This document shows positions 46,400 to 57,639 of a stretch of 64,000 nucleotides of DNA, piece after piece. How positions within the stretch are numbered: position 1 is the first letter of the stretch; each line of letters starts with the position of its first letter. The position numbers and the translations under genes are program-made. The notes under the pieces were generated by a model. The model was given only the letters and a program-made list of their open reading frames with translations. It was not told the DNA's origin and ran no database searches. Source of the DNA: Apoda limacodes (taxonomy: Eukaryota > Arthropoda > Insecta > Lepidoptera > Limacodidae); the NCBI GenBank assembly GCA_946406115.1, contig OX291546.1:11401019-11465018 (forward strand), read 5' to 3'.

Positions 46400-47824
46400 A
46401 CCTTGATGAAGACAGTATTTTCCGTTTCCAATATAGCAAACAGTATTTCCTGCGCAAGGACGAAAACTGAAGCAATTAAATTGTTAATAACATGATTACT
46501 CCTTGGGTCATTCAACAAATAAAAACTTCACTGGAAAATGCTCAGTACATGGGCGTTTCTACTGATGCGAGCAACCACGGAGCAGATAAAATATTTCCAA
46601 TTTTGATACAATTTTTGATTGATAACAAGGCATTGCTACGAAACTTTTAGAAGTGTTTAACGCACCATATGAAACTGCAGAAACGATAACCCAGACAATT
46701 GAAACAACTTTACAACAGTACGATTTATAGGATAAATGTATTTCATTTACAGCGGATAACGCTGACGTCAATTTTGGTGGTGTAAACCGGCAACCAGGGC
46801 AAATGATCTGAAAAAATAAATTTAAGAAGGTTACTGGAAAAGAATATTGTTGGAGTCGGCTGTCTGGCACATATCTTACATAGCTGCATTCAACATGACA
46901 CTGACATCCTAAAAATTGACATAGAATGCTTAGTACTAAAGTTTTTTAATTATTTTTCCTTTTATACCACAGACCTAGGATTTTAATGCTACACTATGGT
47001 CTATCCGGTACGCGCAGAAGCATTAAAAGAAATCTGTTATTATGTAGATAAAAATTATCAAAAGTTTTTCTGACACACTAAAACAAGATGAGCCGTTTAA
47101 GAGGATACACTTCGCAGCGCCTCGCAGCGCCGGGCTTCATACAAACGAATTTCTCATTTGTTTTAGACCTTTATTGATCAATCACTGTGAAATTTGTCAG
47201 TCATAATCCCAATCCGAATACCTAGGTCTGTGGTTTTTCCAAAATCTTGTAAAACATTCTATTAACCAGAAATCTTTTTAAGAACCATTTGTATGAAAAA
47301 CTAGAATCCTGTATAACTTTTGACCTATAAAATTTGATTAGAAAACTGGCATACTGCAGACCTAGATATTTACTACTAGAACACATCTTCAAAAATTTGT
47401 AGTGTTTGATCAGCAAATGTCAAAAATAAGTAAGAAATTCGTTTGTATGAATCCCGCTGGCTGTGGAATGAACGATTGATTGGTTACTTGAATAGAAAAG
47501 GAGTACACATCGACGATGTCAAATTATTTGACGAAGTTACAGCTCTGAACACTTTTTTTAATGGACCAACAAGAATTTTTTTTAAAGAATATAATGCTCC
47601 GTATATTATGGTCAAAAATTTTAAAAACCATAGGCATTGAGAGATTACCGAAATTGTTACGAATTTGTCAATATGTATTTGCCATTACAGCCCAAAATAC
47701 AAATGTAGAACGGGTTTTCTCCATCATGGGAACGGAAAAAGAAAGGAACCGGCTTCCTGTATCATTTGTTAGGGCTTTACTGTTAACGCAGTATAATTTG
47801 AAAAGCATGACTTGCGAATAATTT
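46400..47824 (+). pseudogene. Broken hAT transposase
   Basis: Plus strand, several frames. N-terminal pieces at about 46450-46680 read ARTKTEAI, SLENAQYMGVSTDASNHGAD, KIFPILIQF, the catalytic-Asp region of hAT transposases of the kind common in aphids and moths. At 46830-46920, VGVGCLAHILHSCIQHDTDI matches the conserved G-C-x-A-H-x-L-H block. The C-terminus at 47620-47821 reads RLPKLLRICQYVFAITAQNT, NVERVFSIMGTEKERNR, the dimerisation domain, ending with a natural stop. Stops, frameshifts and a nested MITE (47136-47451) make it non-functional. Confidence 0.85.
47136..47451. mobile_element. 316-bp MITE nested in the hAT transposase
   Basis: Positions 47136-47154 (ttcatacaaacgaatttct) are the exact reverse complement of 47433-47451, a 19-bp perfect terminal inverted repeat. 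It interrupts the hAT transposase between its central and C-terminal parts. No clear target duplication is seen. The interior is AT-rich and has no gene. Confidence 0.75.
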
Positions 47825-48278
47825 TTTGCCACAATAATTGAAGACAAGACCCTGCATAGCAATATGTCTAAAGGCACAAAGTATGCCAACACTGAATAAT
47901 TTTATGACATCATTTTTGTTTATGAATAAATAGGTTGTAAGTAACAATTATAATGATAGGTAATAAGAAAGGTTATTTTTCGTCGTTTATATATAAAGAA
48001 TATATAATTATTATTGTTTGTTTTTTTTTATAATGACGCGTAAAATTGTGAGTAGAAAAAGAAAGTTTTAGTTTTTCGTTTTTTTTTTTAGTTTGGCTGT
48101 GTTATTTACTGCCAATAAACCTAGATGATTGTTACTAAAGAAAAGAACAATAAATTAAACTAAATTTCTATGATTTGTTTTATTCTAAAATAAAAAAATC
48201 AATGACATTTTCCAAGTCAGGTACCAAAAAATCCTGACGTATGGCAACCCTACCTATATGTCTCAGAAGTCATAAATA

Positions 48279-49492
48279 ACCACAGTACAGTAAGAAATAA
48301 GTGGTCAAATGAAGAACCACTAGACAGAAATATATACGCCTGTTGATAGTGATTTTGACAATTGTATATAAGAAGTAGGTAAGTTAAGATTACAGGAGGT
48401 AAGGATTTATTTATTTCCTAGCTAATTTTGAAATCTGATCTAAATCCCGAGCTTCTAGTGTAGTAGCTGCCTAGTAGGTATTGTATTGTGGAAATATTTA
48501 CCCAACCACTTCTTATTTATCATTCAGCTACCTACCTAATTTGTAGGTTGAATACCTACACAGTCACCGTCCAGTCACGTATTATTTTGTAATGTTTTCA
48601 TCTGCGAAACTATTGAAGATATTAAAATAAAACTTTATTCATTACTGAGTGCAAAATTAACTCTTTACGAACCTACTCATAGTTAGGTATAAAAATAAAG
48701 TATAAAAAATATCCTAGTAAGTACTTTGGACGGTGGATAAAATTACAGACAAACACATATACATGAAATTGTCGTAAATTTTTTGCTACAAGTAAATAGG
48801 TAGCTAGCTACAGAGCTGCCAGTAATGTGTGAGAATAATATACCTATTTACATAATCTTACTACTACTACTACGTTAATGGAATTATAGCAATATTGTTG
48901 CAGTATAAATAAAAAGTTTCATTCAATCAAGGGTAACGCCCTCGGCGCATAAAAATCTCGCATAACAATGGCTGTAAGCTTTTGAAAAACATTAATATTC
49001 TCTATAGGGTTCACTAGACCATAGCCCAATTGATTTCTGTCTGTTGTTATAATTTCATTACAGATGTTTAGATTGAATAAAAAATCAGTCAAGTGCGAGT
49101 CGGACTCACGAACTAAGGGTTCCATACCGCCACACAAATATCAAATCCTAGGCATCGAAATTGCTACAATCTTACCAAACTATTTTAAAACCATAGACTT
49201 GTCTTCTTAAAAGTTTTCTTGTCTTTTTAAAATTTAAGGCTCAGCAGTTTCAGAGATTCAGGAGTTAAATGGTAAATTCTCATCTTCTTTATGACATACA
49301 TCTTGACAACTACACGCGGACTAACTTTTGCTGCGGTGCTCTTAAAAACTAAATCTGACTAAAATTTGTCGTTAAAATTTACCGCCGTTTCGTAAAAGCA
49401 AAGGTGTTCTGAGAAGAAACGGCAATAAACTGTTCAGCCCTCGCCTATTATTATTTAAATATAACATTTTCCAAGTCCGGCCGGAATCCTGA
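48279..49492. other. 1.2-kb stretch bounded by a 61-bp direct repeat
   Basis: It lies between the two copies of the hAT right end plus flank (48218-48278 and 49493-49553). It contains a truncated ggttccgtacc repeat at 49083-49135 (caagtgcgagtcggactcac). No gene was recognised. Confidence 0.5.
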
Positions 49493-49553
49493 CAGGTACC
49501 AAAAAATCCTGACGTATGGCAACCCTACCTATATGTCTCAGAAGTCATAAATA
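49493..49553. repeat. Exact second copy of the hAT right end and its flank
   Basis: These 61 bases (from caggtaccaaaaaatcctga through the terminal ggcaaccct, the CCTATATG flank and tctcagaagtcataaata) are identical to 48218-48278. A further 14 bases upstream (acattttccaagtc) also match after a 17-base interruption. It is not an independent hAT insertion, because the flanking host DNA is copied too. Confidence 0.85.
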
Positions 49554-49603
49554 TTCAAAGCGTCCGGTATAGTAGTGAACCTAGTATACCCGGGTGTCGC
49601 GCT

Positions 49604-49629
49604 TGAGTGTGTGTGTGTGTGTGTGTGTG
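49604..49629. repeat. GT microsatellite
   Basis: An uninterrupted (GT)n run of about 12 units. Confidence 0.9.
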
Positions 49630-49916
49630 ATAAACTGTCTAGTGTTCCGTCGACGCCGGCGGCGACGTATTCTACAGGATATTTGTGTAATCTGTGTTCG
49701 CGGACGCGGAAGGCGCTTGAGCTGTGAGCCTGCTGGTGATTTCATCGTCTGAATCTATCAATACGTGTCTCGGATATCTTAAAGGTCCTAAGGCCCCCCT
49801 ATTGGGGGCGTAGTTACCTGACTGCCTAATTAGGGGATTGGGGTGGAGGGCTGCCGACTCAAAGTAGCGTTTTGGCGCATTTTTGATGAAGGCTTTAATG
49901 GTTAGTAGATATTACG

Positions 49917-49964
49917 CATACAAAAATCGCTTTACTGCGCCTCACATAAAGCGATTTTTGTATG
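49917..49964. repeat. Perfect 18-bp hairpin
   Basis: catacaaaaatcgcttta (49917-49934) pairs perfectly with 49947-49964 around a 12-base loop. It sits downstream, on the minus strand, of the RT fragment at 50041-50490. Function unknown. Confidence 0.6.
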
Positions 49965-50040
49965 ACTTGCAAGGAAGTAGTGGAAGTAGCTCGCAAATGT
50001 GAGACCTTATTTCTAAGAGACACTTTACCTACTGTACTTG

Positions 50041-50490
50041 TTTAACATTGGCTTAAGGCGACTGAGAACGAAGGCTGCTCGGTCTCTTACTCTGTTAATG
50101 TGGGATCTGATATTAAGACGAGATTCTATAAAGTATAAGCCTAGGTATTTGCCTTTTTTACCCACGGAATGGGTTGGCCATATAGGTGAACTGGAGTGAG
50201 TTGTCTAGTGGCCTTTATCGATTTTTTACCCTGGGCGAAGTGCACTGCTGCACTTTTCTCAGGGTTAACTTAGATTCTCCACTTCCGGAACCAATCGCCT
50301 AAGGCGTTGGCTGCGACTGGAGGGCCAGGCTTATTCGACGGTCGTGTTGGTGAGAACAGTAGAGCGTCGTATGGTCCGCGAAGAGCACCACATTGATGTT
50401 CGAGGGACGAGGGATATTGTTTGTAAATACTGAGAAGAGAAGAGGGGAAAGCACGGAGCCCTGGGGGACACCTGTTCTAATGGGGTGGGG
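50041..50490 (-). pseudogene. Jockey-type reverse transcriptase fragment with altered catalytic box
   Basis: The minus strand from 50480 reads RTGVPQGSVLSPLLFSVFTN, NIPRPSNINVVLFADHTTLY, CSHQHDRRI, then a frameshifted continuation with WFRKWRI and a KAKYLGLYF-like block. GVPQGS and the palm strand are clear. The box is FADH where FADD is required, so one catalytic Asp is lost. This is a different lineage from the element at 34840-36070, judging by its motifs. Confidence 0.75.
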
Positions 50491-51339
50491 AGACGAAAGA
50501 AAGTGACTTTGTTTATATTAAAAGACTGTCAACCATAGACTTCAAGTTATGTAATCTGTCCTATGGACTGCGCAAATAGCCTCACAAAATTGGCCTCACT
50601 TAAGAATAAGACAAGGTGAACCTGCGGTCTCTTTTCTCTTTCTATCAACGTCCACCATTTTGTTTCTTGGTGTTAAACATCAGAAGTTAGAAAGAGACAA
50701 GAGACCTTTGCTTCGTCTGTGTCACACTGTTGCGGCCATTTTATTTCACAGCTGGCAAGGGAAAGCGATGTCCAGTTGTCTATGTATTGCTGTCAACCAA
50801 TAGGTAAGTATTACTTTATTTGATTGTAAACTTTTGCGTTTTTTATTCATTTTTAATAAAATATTTTTTGGGTCTTAACGCGACAATAAACCCGATTTTT
50901 TTATATTAATTTAATAAGTAAGTGCTTTATATGTGAAAAAAGACAATATGGGTCCTGGTTTATCATATGCTACTTTTTATCCTGGAAGAAATATTTACGG
51001 ATCTACGCTACATACACGTTGAACATCAAAGTAAGACAGAGAAGCCTAGCGCATTTTTCTCTGATGCGGTATAAACTTTTCTCTGCTTAGGACGAAACAT
51101 AAATAGCACTTGTTGAAATGGTTTTTTTTTTAAATGTAGCTTTGTCTTGTGTAGTATGAATTAATGTGGGGTAGGTCAAATATTTATTTTGCGCACTTTA
51201 CTTGTATAGGAAACATTTAAAAATATTTTTTGAAAATTTGTAAGGTTTATTTGGTAGTTACACTCTATATTTTTCTATCCTACTATAACATTATAAATGT
51301 GAAAGTTTGTATGTCTGGATAGATGTTAGTTACTCAATC

Positions 51340-51625
51340 ACGCGATTGAGTAACAAGAATGTTTGTTATTCAACGGTTGAAACCACTAGACGGATCGGGA
51401 TAAAACTTGGCATACATATAGGTTAGGTCCTGGAATAGCATATAGGCTATAGTAGGATGTAATAGGCTGCGGGAATAACTATAACAGAGTTAAACGAACT
51501 ATTGCTGCACCTATAGCATGCTATAGCATTTCATTGGTATAACTAATTAATTAATTGGAGTTAATTAAGGAGTTCCACGCCGAGTACCGAATTTAGGGCG
51601 GGCGGAGCCGCTGGTAAAGTCCAGT
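51340..51625 (-). repeat. Dispersed repeat copy (ttaggtcctggaatagc family)
   Basis: It carries aaccactagacggatcggga, ttaggtcctggaatagcata, gttaaacgaact and ccgaatttagggcgggcgg, matching 26165-26415. A short piece of the same 3' block lies at 53845-53900. Confidence 0.5.
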
Positions 51626-51962
51626 TTAAAAGTAGAAAAAGAAAAAAAATGGCTTCTAGATGGCTATTTCAAATATTAAAATCAATTTAGGTATTTTTTT
51701 ACGAATAGGTAGGTACCGGTGAGCAATAGCAATTAAAAGGCGCTTGAGCTAAGAAAAAAAATGTGCTTGTTTCAGATCAGATCAAATTTGAATCCAAGGC
51801 ATACATCCTAAGTTTTTTTAAGATGCACTTCAATAAAGGATAGCGAACATTTTCATGGTCAAGAATGGAAAGCAAAAGAGGTTTAGCAAGAAGTATTTTA
51901 GTGAGAACAGGAAGAAAACAGCGAAATTGTGGTCGTTAAGAGGCAGTACTACGTGACAGTAA

Positions 51963-52543
51963 GGCCCAGAACACATGGTGAAACGCAAAAGCGACGAAAC
52001 TGCAACTCTTAGTTACTTATGAGTTTCACATGGGTTTATGGCATGGACTCCTTTGAGAGACTATACAGGACGCAACCAGGTTGAAACCGTTTTAAAACGC
52101 GTCGCTAATCAGTCGCATTGAAACCGGCGGCGTGCGGGAAATTCGGGTTTGCGTTTTATCGTTTCGCGGTTTTTTCGATGCAACAAAATGGCTGATGACG
52201 AAAATAAAAACATTCACTTTGTGTTGGAAGTTAAGAAGTATCCTTGCTGTTATAATACAACACTATCAAGCTACTCAAGCAGAACTGACACTGATAAAGC
52301 ATGGACAGGAATTGGAAAAGCAATGAAGATACAAATACATAACCACAACTTCTTCATCACTTGAGCTAGACATTTTACACACGTCTGTTCTCAAAGAAAC
52401 TGAAACAAACAATCAGTAATAATTTCATCACATTGTGGTACAATTTAGGTTGCGCCGTGTGTGGATAACGTCTGAAACTAGTTCCAAACCAATAATTTTA
52501 AAAGGGTTTCGTTGCAGTTGCGTTTCACCGTTTGTTCTGGGCT
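51963..52543. mobile_element. Harbinger-like element, 581 bp, with TAA target duplication
   Basis: The left end ggcccagaacacatggtgaa acgcaaaagcgacgaaac pairs imperfectly with the right end: the complement of 52506-52543 reads agcccagaacaaacggtgaa acgcaactgcaacgaaac. TAA flanks both sides (51960-51962 and 52544-52546). It carries a MADF-domain reading frame (52188-52364), the type of DNA-binding partner protein that PIF/Harbinger elements encode beside their transposase. The transposase itself is absent, so the element would be non-autonomous. Confidence 0.75.
52188..52364 (+). CDS. MADF-domain protein fragment inside a Harbinger-like element
   Basis: Fifty-eight codons from ATG (MADDENKNIHFVLEVKKYPC) to a stop. 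The pattern F-x-L-E-V-K-K-Y-P-C-x-Y-N-T, then an S-x-Y segment and DKAWTGIGKAM matches the first two helices of MADF/Myb-SANT-like domains: hydrophobic-x-x-V-[KR]-x-Y-P-x-[LI]-[YW]-[ND]. The third helix and C-terminus are missing, and an overlapping frame (52132-52326) is a shadow. In Harbinger elements this kind of protein binds the terminal repeats and assists the transposase. It may be a decayed remnant instead of an expressed gene. Confidence 0.55.
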   Translation: MADDENKNIHFVLEVKKYPCCYNTTLSSYSSRTDTDKAWTGIGKAMKIQIHNHNFFIT

Positions 52544-52549
52544 TAACTA

Positions 52550-55000
52550 CCAGGATGACGCGATATATAAATAAGTGTAAGTGAGATAATGCAGCTACAT
52601 CGCAATTCACTGATATTTATGAAAATTTATAAAAACTTATTTCAATGATGAAATACGTGAAATAAATAGTTTATTACACATCATTGTTATCAAAAATGTG
52701 GTTTTTCAGGGTTTAAAGCACTATCACGGCTATGTTTTAGCTAATTTGTAAACTAATAGCACATATGACTTTGGAGTATTCTTTGCAAAAAGTTAAAAAA
52801 AAAAACAGTGAAATGGGGTCACGTTAGGATTTTTTTCTATGCAACAAAAGTAAATTTATCGTGTTTTCAGGTTTATCAGGGTCTAAACCATATCCCGAAG
52901 GACACAGACCTTAAATTGTAGTCGGATCTGTTCAGCGGATATGGTAAGTTTAGTTGGCAGTTTTAATGCTTTCAATGTCATAATCCAGCCAAATTCAAAA
53001 GACATAAATATGTATGACAATTTTTACTTATTAAATATACTTATATTAATTAGTATTATATTTAAAGTTTGTTTGTAAAGTCTTGTATGCTAATTAAATT
53101 AAAAATCTTAATATAAAACCTGCTAAGGCAAGCTGTAAGTTATGGACAAGGCACACAAATCCTGTTAAGAAGATTTATACAATATGATTTTGACGGTAAT
53201 TTGTTTGGTTATTAATTTTGTCTAGAGTGAAGATAAAACGAATGAGACTGGAATAACAAAGAAGTGCCGTGCTTATGGCGGGCCTGACAAATTACAGGTC
53301 CTTAGTATTCTAGAGCGGGAGTGACTGAGGCGCATCTATTTTCGTATATTGAACGCAACGCTATTCGCATTATTCAAGTGTCTTGTCTCCCCTGGAAAAA
53401 ATTGAAATTGGATAATATTCATATCACTCACTCTTACTACTGACATTTCTGTTTCTGACTTATTTTGACTGTTATAGGCAAGGAGTTATCAATCTGACGA
53501 AGCGAGTGATTTTTGGGCTATGTCCACCTTGACACATTATTTATTACATTACTAATCCTAGATAGGTGGTCTGGGATCTCGGACATTTTTCTGTTACTGC
53601 AGTACCGGGATTAAAAACCGTATAGGCGGGATTTTCAGGATTAATATGTTTTTATATTTAAAAATGTCCTGTTTATAAACGTAACGCTTACGTTATATGT
53701 TTAAAACGTATGTTCGAATGTATATACTAAAACTATAAAGCTAAAGTATATGTAGTATATAGTTTGAGTTTCGGGAAAGGACATAGGCCACTTAAAAACG
53801 TCAAGTGTGACTCGTTTTTTTTTCTATAATTAAGGAGTTGCCGTTGAAATCCTACACCGATAACCGAATTAAGGGCGGGTGGAACCGCGGGCTAAAGCTC
53901 TTTAAAAATAAACTACAGAACTATGCAATCCAGGAATTGACCAGTTTTTTTACAATAGGCATCCAAATTACACCACAAGTATTTAAATTAATCTTGCAGG
54001 TAAATCGAAATCTTATGATTATAGATGTTAAGTAGGTCACACGCACCAAATAACTTGCAAGCGTGTACATTATTCTGTTAATACGATCTTTGTTAAGTGT
54101 TTCAAACACGAAGATGGTAATTATTTTATACTTGAAGAAAATAATGTATTCAGTGTTGCCACCTTAGCATCGAAAAAAATCGCATGAAATTTGATGAATC
54201 GCTTATGTCATCAATTCCAATAGAAATTGGGCAGGATTGACACTATCACTGTTTAAGCTCTTCCTAAAGCAGCTAATGATTATAAATAGTCAAGCAAGAA
54301 ACTTGTTCTGAGTGTCACTGACTGACACAGATCAAAACGTGTCTTAAACCGTTTTCTTTCTTGTCGTTCTATATCGATTGATTTTTTTATTTTTTGTAAA
54401 AACATACTTTTGTAAGAAACTAGATTATTCCCGGAATTCCGTCCCCATATTTCAAAAACTATAATCATAATAATATACTATCACGACACTTGCTCCTAAA
54501 GGGCAGGTCAGATATATTACAAACGTATAAGCTCGTAGCATCCAATTTTTACAAAAAACCATGCATAGGCAAAAATCATGTCAATCCGTTGCTGAGAGAA
54601 AGAAGACAAATAAACGAAACGCAATCGCAAACATACTTTCTTTTATACTGTACCTGTTGTATTATTTTAAACTAAGCTGTTAGTAGGTAATTTTGTGTTC
54701 GAGTGGAAGTACTCAATCGGTTTTTTGGTGCTTTTGTTTGTTTACACTACACCTAGGCCAATCTCAGTTTATAGGGTTTCTAGAAACAAATCATGAAAAC
54801 GGGATCCCCAGTTTCATCATTTGTGGTTAGATAACGCAGTGTTTATTTGCAAGAAACACGGTTACTTAATAATTACACATATTATGCTTAAATGGTGTTA
54901 CATTATACTTACAAAGTATAAGCACTGAACATGCTTGACCTAAATAAGGCATGCAAAATTTATCATCAACAGATTAAATTTATAACTAGAGTCTACACTA
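52550..55000. other. Intergenic, nothing recognised
   Basis: AT-rich DNA with a short repeat fragment at 53845-53900 (accgaattaagggcgggtgg). Open frames of about 60 codons at 53838, 53921, 54280 and 54490 show no domain. Confidence 0.4.
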
Positions 55001-55009
55001 ACGTTAAAT

Positions 55010-55575
55010 AATACATTATATCCATCCGCAACATGCCATGTTAGTCCGTTCGTACGTCTACCCATCTGTCTTCTTGTTCGTCAGTGCGTATAGCCTTGGG
55101 TAGGTACTGTACCTTACCGTTAATGTGTCAGGGTTGTCACAAAAATATGCGAGTACGTTTCTACAGATTGAAATATTTGTATGTTTAAATTAATGCATGT
55201 GTATGTGCCTACAAACAATTAGGTAGTCAATTTTTTTTGTCTCGCACCCCCTTATGTGGGGTGTCATTGGATAGGTCTTTCACAATATATTTAAGTTCTA
55301 TAGTTAATCTCTCTTATACCTATTTTGCAAGTTATTAGCTTTCAAAGTTAAAAAAAATGTCTTCAACTTTTGAATTGTGAGTTGAATCTAAAAAAGTCAC
55401 AATTATGAACACTAAGCACCTATCTCCAACGAAAATATGTTATGTAAATTTAAACAAAATATGTTTTAAATGTTTTCAGATATTTACAATTTTAAGTTTT
55501 TAATAATAAAATACTCATACTACGGAAACCTATATATAATGCAACCTACATAATGCACGCACTTGGCAGGTATTT
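55010..55575 (-). repeat. Diverged long copy of the ggttccgtacc-family repeat
   Basis: It has ttagtccgttcgtacgtcta near its left end, atgtggggtgtcattggata in the middle (compare acgtggggtatctatggata near 8003), and actacggaaacct with gcacgcacttggcaggta at the right end. Its order matches 7762-8405. Confidence 0.5.
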
Positions 55576-55579
55576 ATGA

Positions 55580-57600
55580 CCTCTTTTTAAGATGTTTTTT
55601 GTGGGATTTCAACAATGTGTAAGCAGTAAATAAATAGACAATGTCGAATATATACCTATTTAGTAGTTATTAAATTACTTTTCTAGATCATTACAGCCTA
55701 TTTAACTATCATTCTGCCAAATTTCAACCTTATTGACATGTAGATCTACTAGCAGTGCCTATAAGTACCTCATTTCGATCTATTGATAGCACGTACCTAC
55801 ATGAAATGAACATCCTAATTGCAGCGTTACCTACCAGGTCCAATTGTAAAACTTAAAAATCCAGGGATGAGTCAGACCCACATGAAAGAGAAGTACATTT
55901 CCTATTTTCAAGATTAGCTAAAATATCGAAAAATAATAGTTAATAGTTATTTTTTATTAACAAAAGTTACCATAAATATATCTGTTTTGACCTTGAATAA
56001 CGTCTAAACTATGTTTTTTTAATAATTAGAACCTTATAAACTTTTATAGAATTTGAGAAAAACCTGCTAAATAAACTTTATAGAGTAACTTTAAAGAGTA
56101 AATTCTATCGAAGAAAGTAGGTATATGAAATCATGTTTTAGGTTCTTTTTTGACCTCCAGTAGGTGTATGTACCTACTTTATTTTACTGTGTGTTTTGTC
56201 AGGCAACATGTTCAATAGTATAGTATAGTTCAATGGTATAAAAACCACTTAAATTACTATACAGTGAAATTATCTAATGTACCTACTCGTTTAATAAATA
56301 ATATAAAATTTACTCAGAATTATGTTATGATTATGAATTGACATATATAGTAACTAATATGTAAATTATCTGATTTAAAAACAAACAGTACATAGTAACT
56401 TAAAAAATCATAAATCAGTTAGATCGGTATAGTTTACCTCTAAACATATTATATTTTATTTGTCTAAACGTTCTTAGGAAATAAATTTCTATTATAATAA
56501 TTGCGTACAAACATACAATAAACGGACAGACCAGGGGCCTTTAATTAACATATTATGTTTGTTGCGGTTTAATTTAGGTGGGTAGTAGATACTAGGTACG
56601 CATCGATTCTCATCTTTTGGAAATTGATGAAATCGCAATTTTCCATCATTACTGCTGTAAGACGTCGACAAACAACCGTATACTGCTGAAGTACACCGAT
56701 TTTTTCTTTAAAATGCTGTGTATGAATCCTGTGTCGCTACAACGACAAAATCAAATAAGCGATAACGAAAACCGACACGCTACTTAGACAGTACCCGCTC
56801 GCACTGGCGGTCGAGCCCTTCGAGGTCCCCGCCCTGGACCGCACCGCACCACATTGTTGCCCTCTCTAGACAACCGAGTTACCTCACTATTCGTAGTATT
56901 TATTACTCAATGGTAGTATTGTCAGCCACCAGTGGCGCTGCAGGATGTAAAAGCAAAGGCTGAACCATATTGCGACATATACCTACTCATAATATTAAGG
57001 TTTCATCGAGCAGTCAATCATATAAACTGCAACTTCGCAAGTGTCCTTACAGAAGATTGAATTTGCAGGACAGTGGGTCATCTATTACCAAGGGTCATCC
57101 ACCAAAGCCAACAATCTTGCTCCTGCCATAAACCTACATGTAATAATATTGTAACTGGCCGATGTCGGTACATAGAAGATATTTAAGAAAAATATATTAT
57201 AAGGTATCTTTATAAGAACAATAGAAGCCAAAACAATTATATTTTAAACTTTTGTTTGTTTGTTTGTCTGACTGTCAGTACGCGCATCTCACAAAAACGT
57301 TTGCTTGAAATTAGATGCGGTTTATACAGCTGGATTTTTAAAGGTTGATTGCTTTAGGAATCTCACTATGAGTGTTGCCAGATGTTGATTTTTAAAAATC
57401 GGTATGTCAAGGTTAAAAAATGCGTAGATTTCCTTAGATTGCCTTTAGAAAAATACGTTTTTCTACAGACTTTTCAAAGATTTGTCCGATCAAACTAAAT
57501 ATCATATAAAATTGATCAATTCTTTTCAAAATTTTGGAAAGCAGATCACAAAAGTTAAACAGAAGGAAAATCTATAATTCATTCATTACATTTTTGATTC
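55580..57600. other. Intergenic, nothing recognised
   Basis: AT-rich except for a GC-richer patch at 56760-56960 (cgctcgcactggcggtcgag, cctggaccgcaccgcacc) with no open frame or splice signal I can support. Confidence 0.35.
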
Positions 57601-57639
57601 CTATATAAATTCCGTTCCATTTCGCCTCTTATATTTTAT

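Larger units (their letters stand above)
45836..48252 (+). mobile_element. hAT transposon, 2417 bp, with perfect 8-bp target duplication
   Basis: The left end tagagttgccaaatgg and right end ...gtatggcaaccctta-type (ggcaaccct followed by a at 48252) form imperfect terminal repeats of the TAGGGTTGCCA type. CCTATATG flanks exactly on both sides (45828-45835 and 48253-48260), the 8-bp duplication expected of hAT. Inside is a broken plus-strand transposase with the hAT C-terminal dimerisation domain. A 316-bp MITE has inserted in it. The perfect duplication with a decayed transposase suggests an old but undisturbed insertion, possibly moved in trans. Confidence 0.88.

Noticed and set aside
52132..52326. 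64-codon frame overlapping the MADF fragment
   Set aside because: The MADF pattern is in the other frame (52188-52364); this one has no domain.
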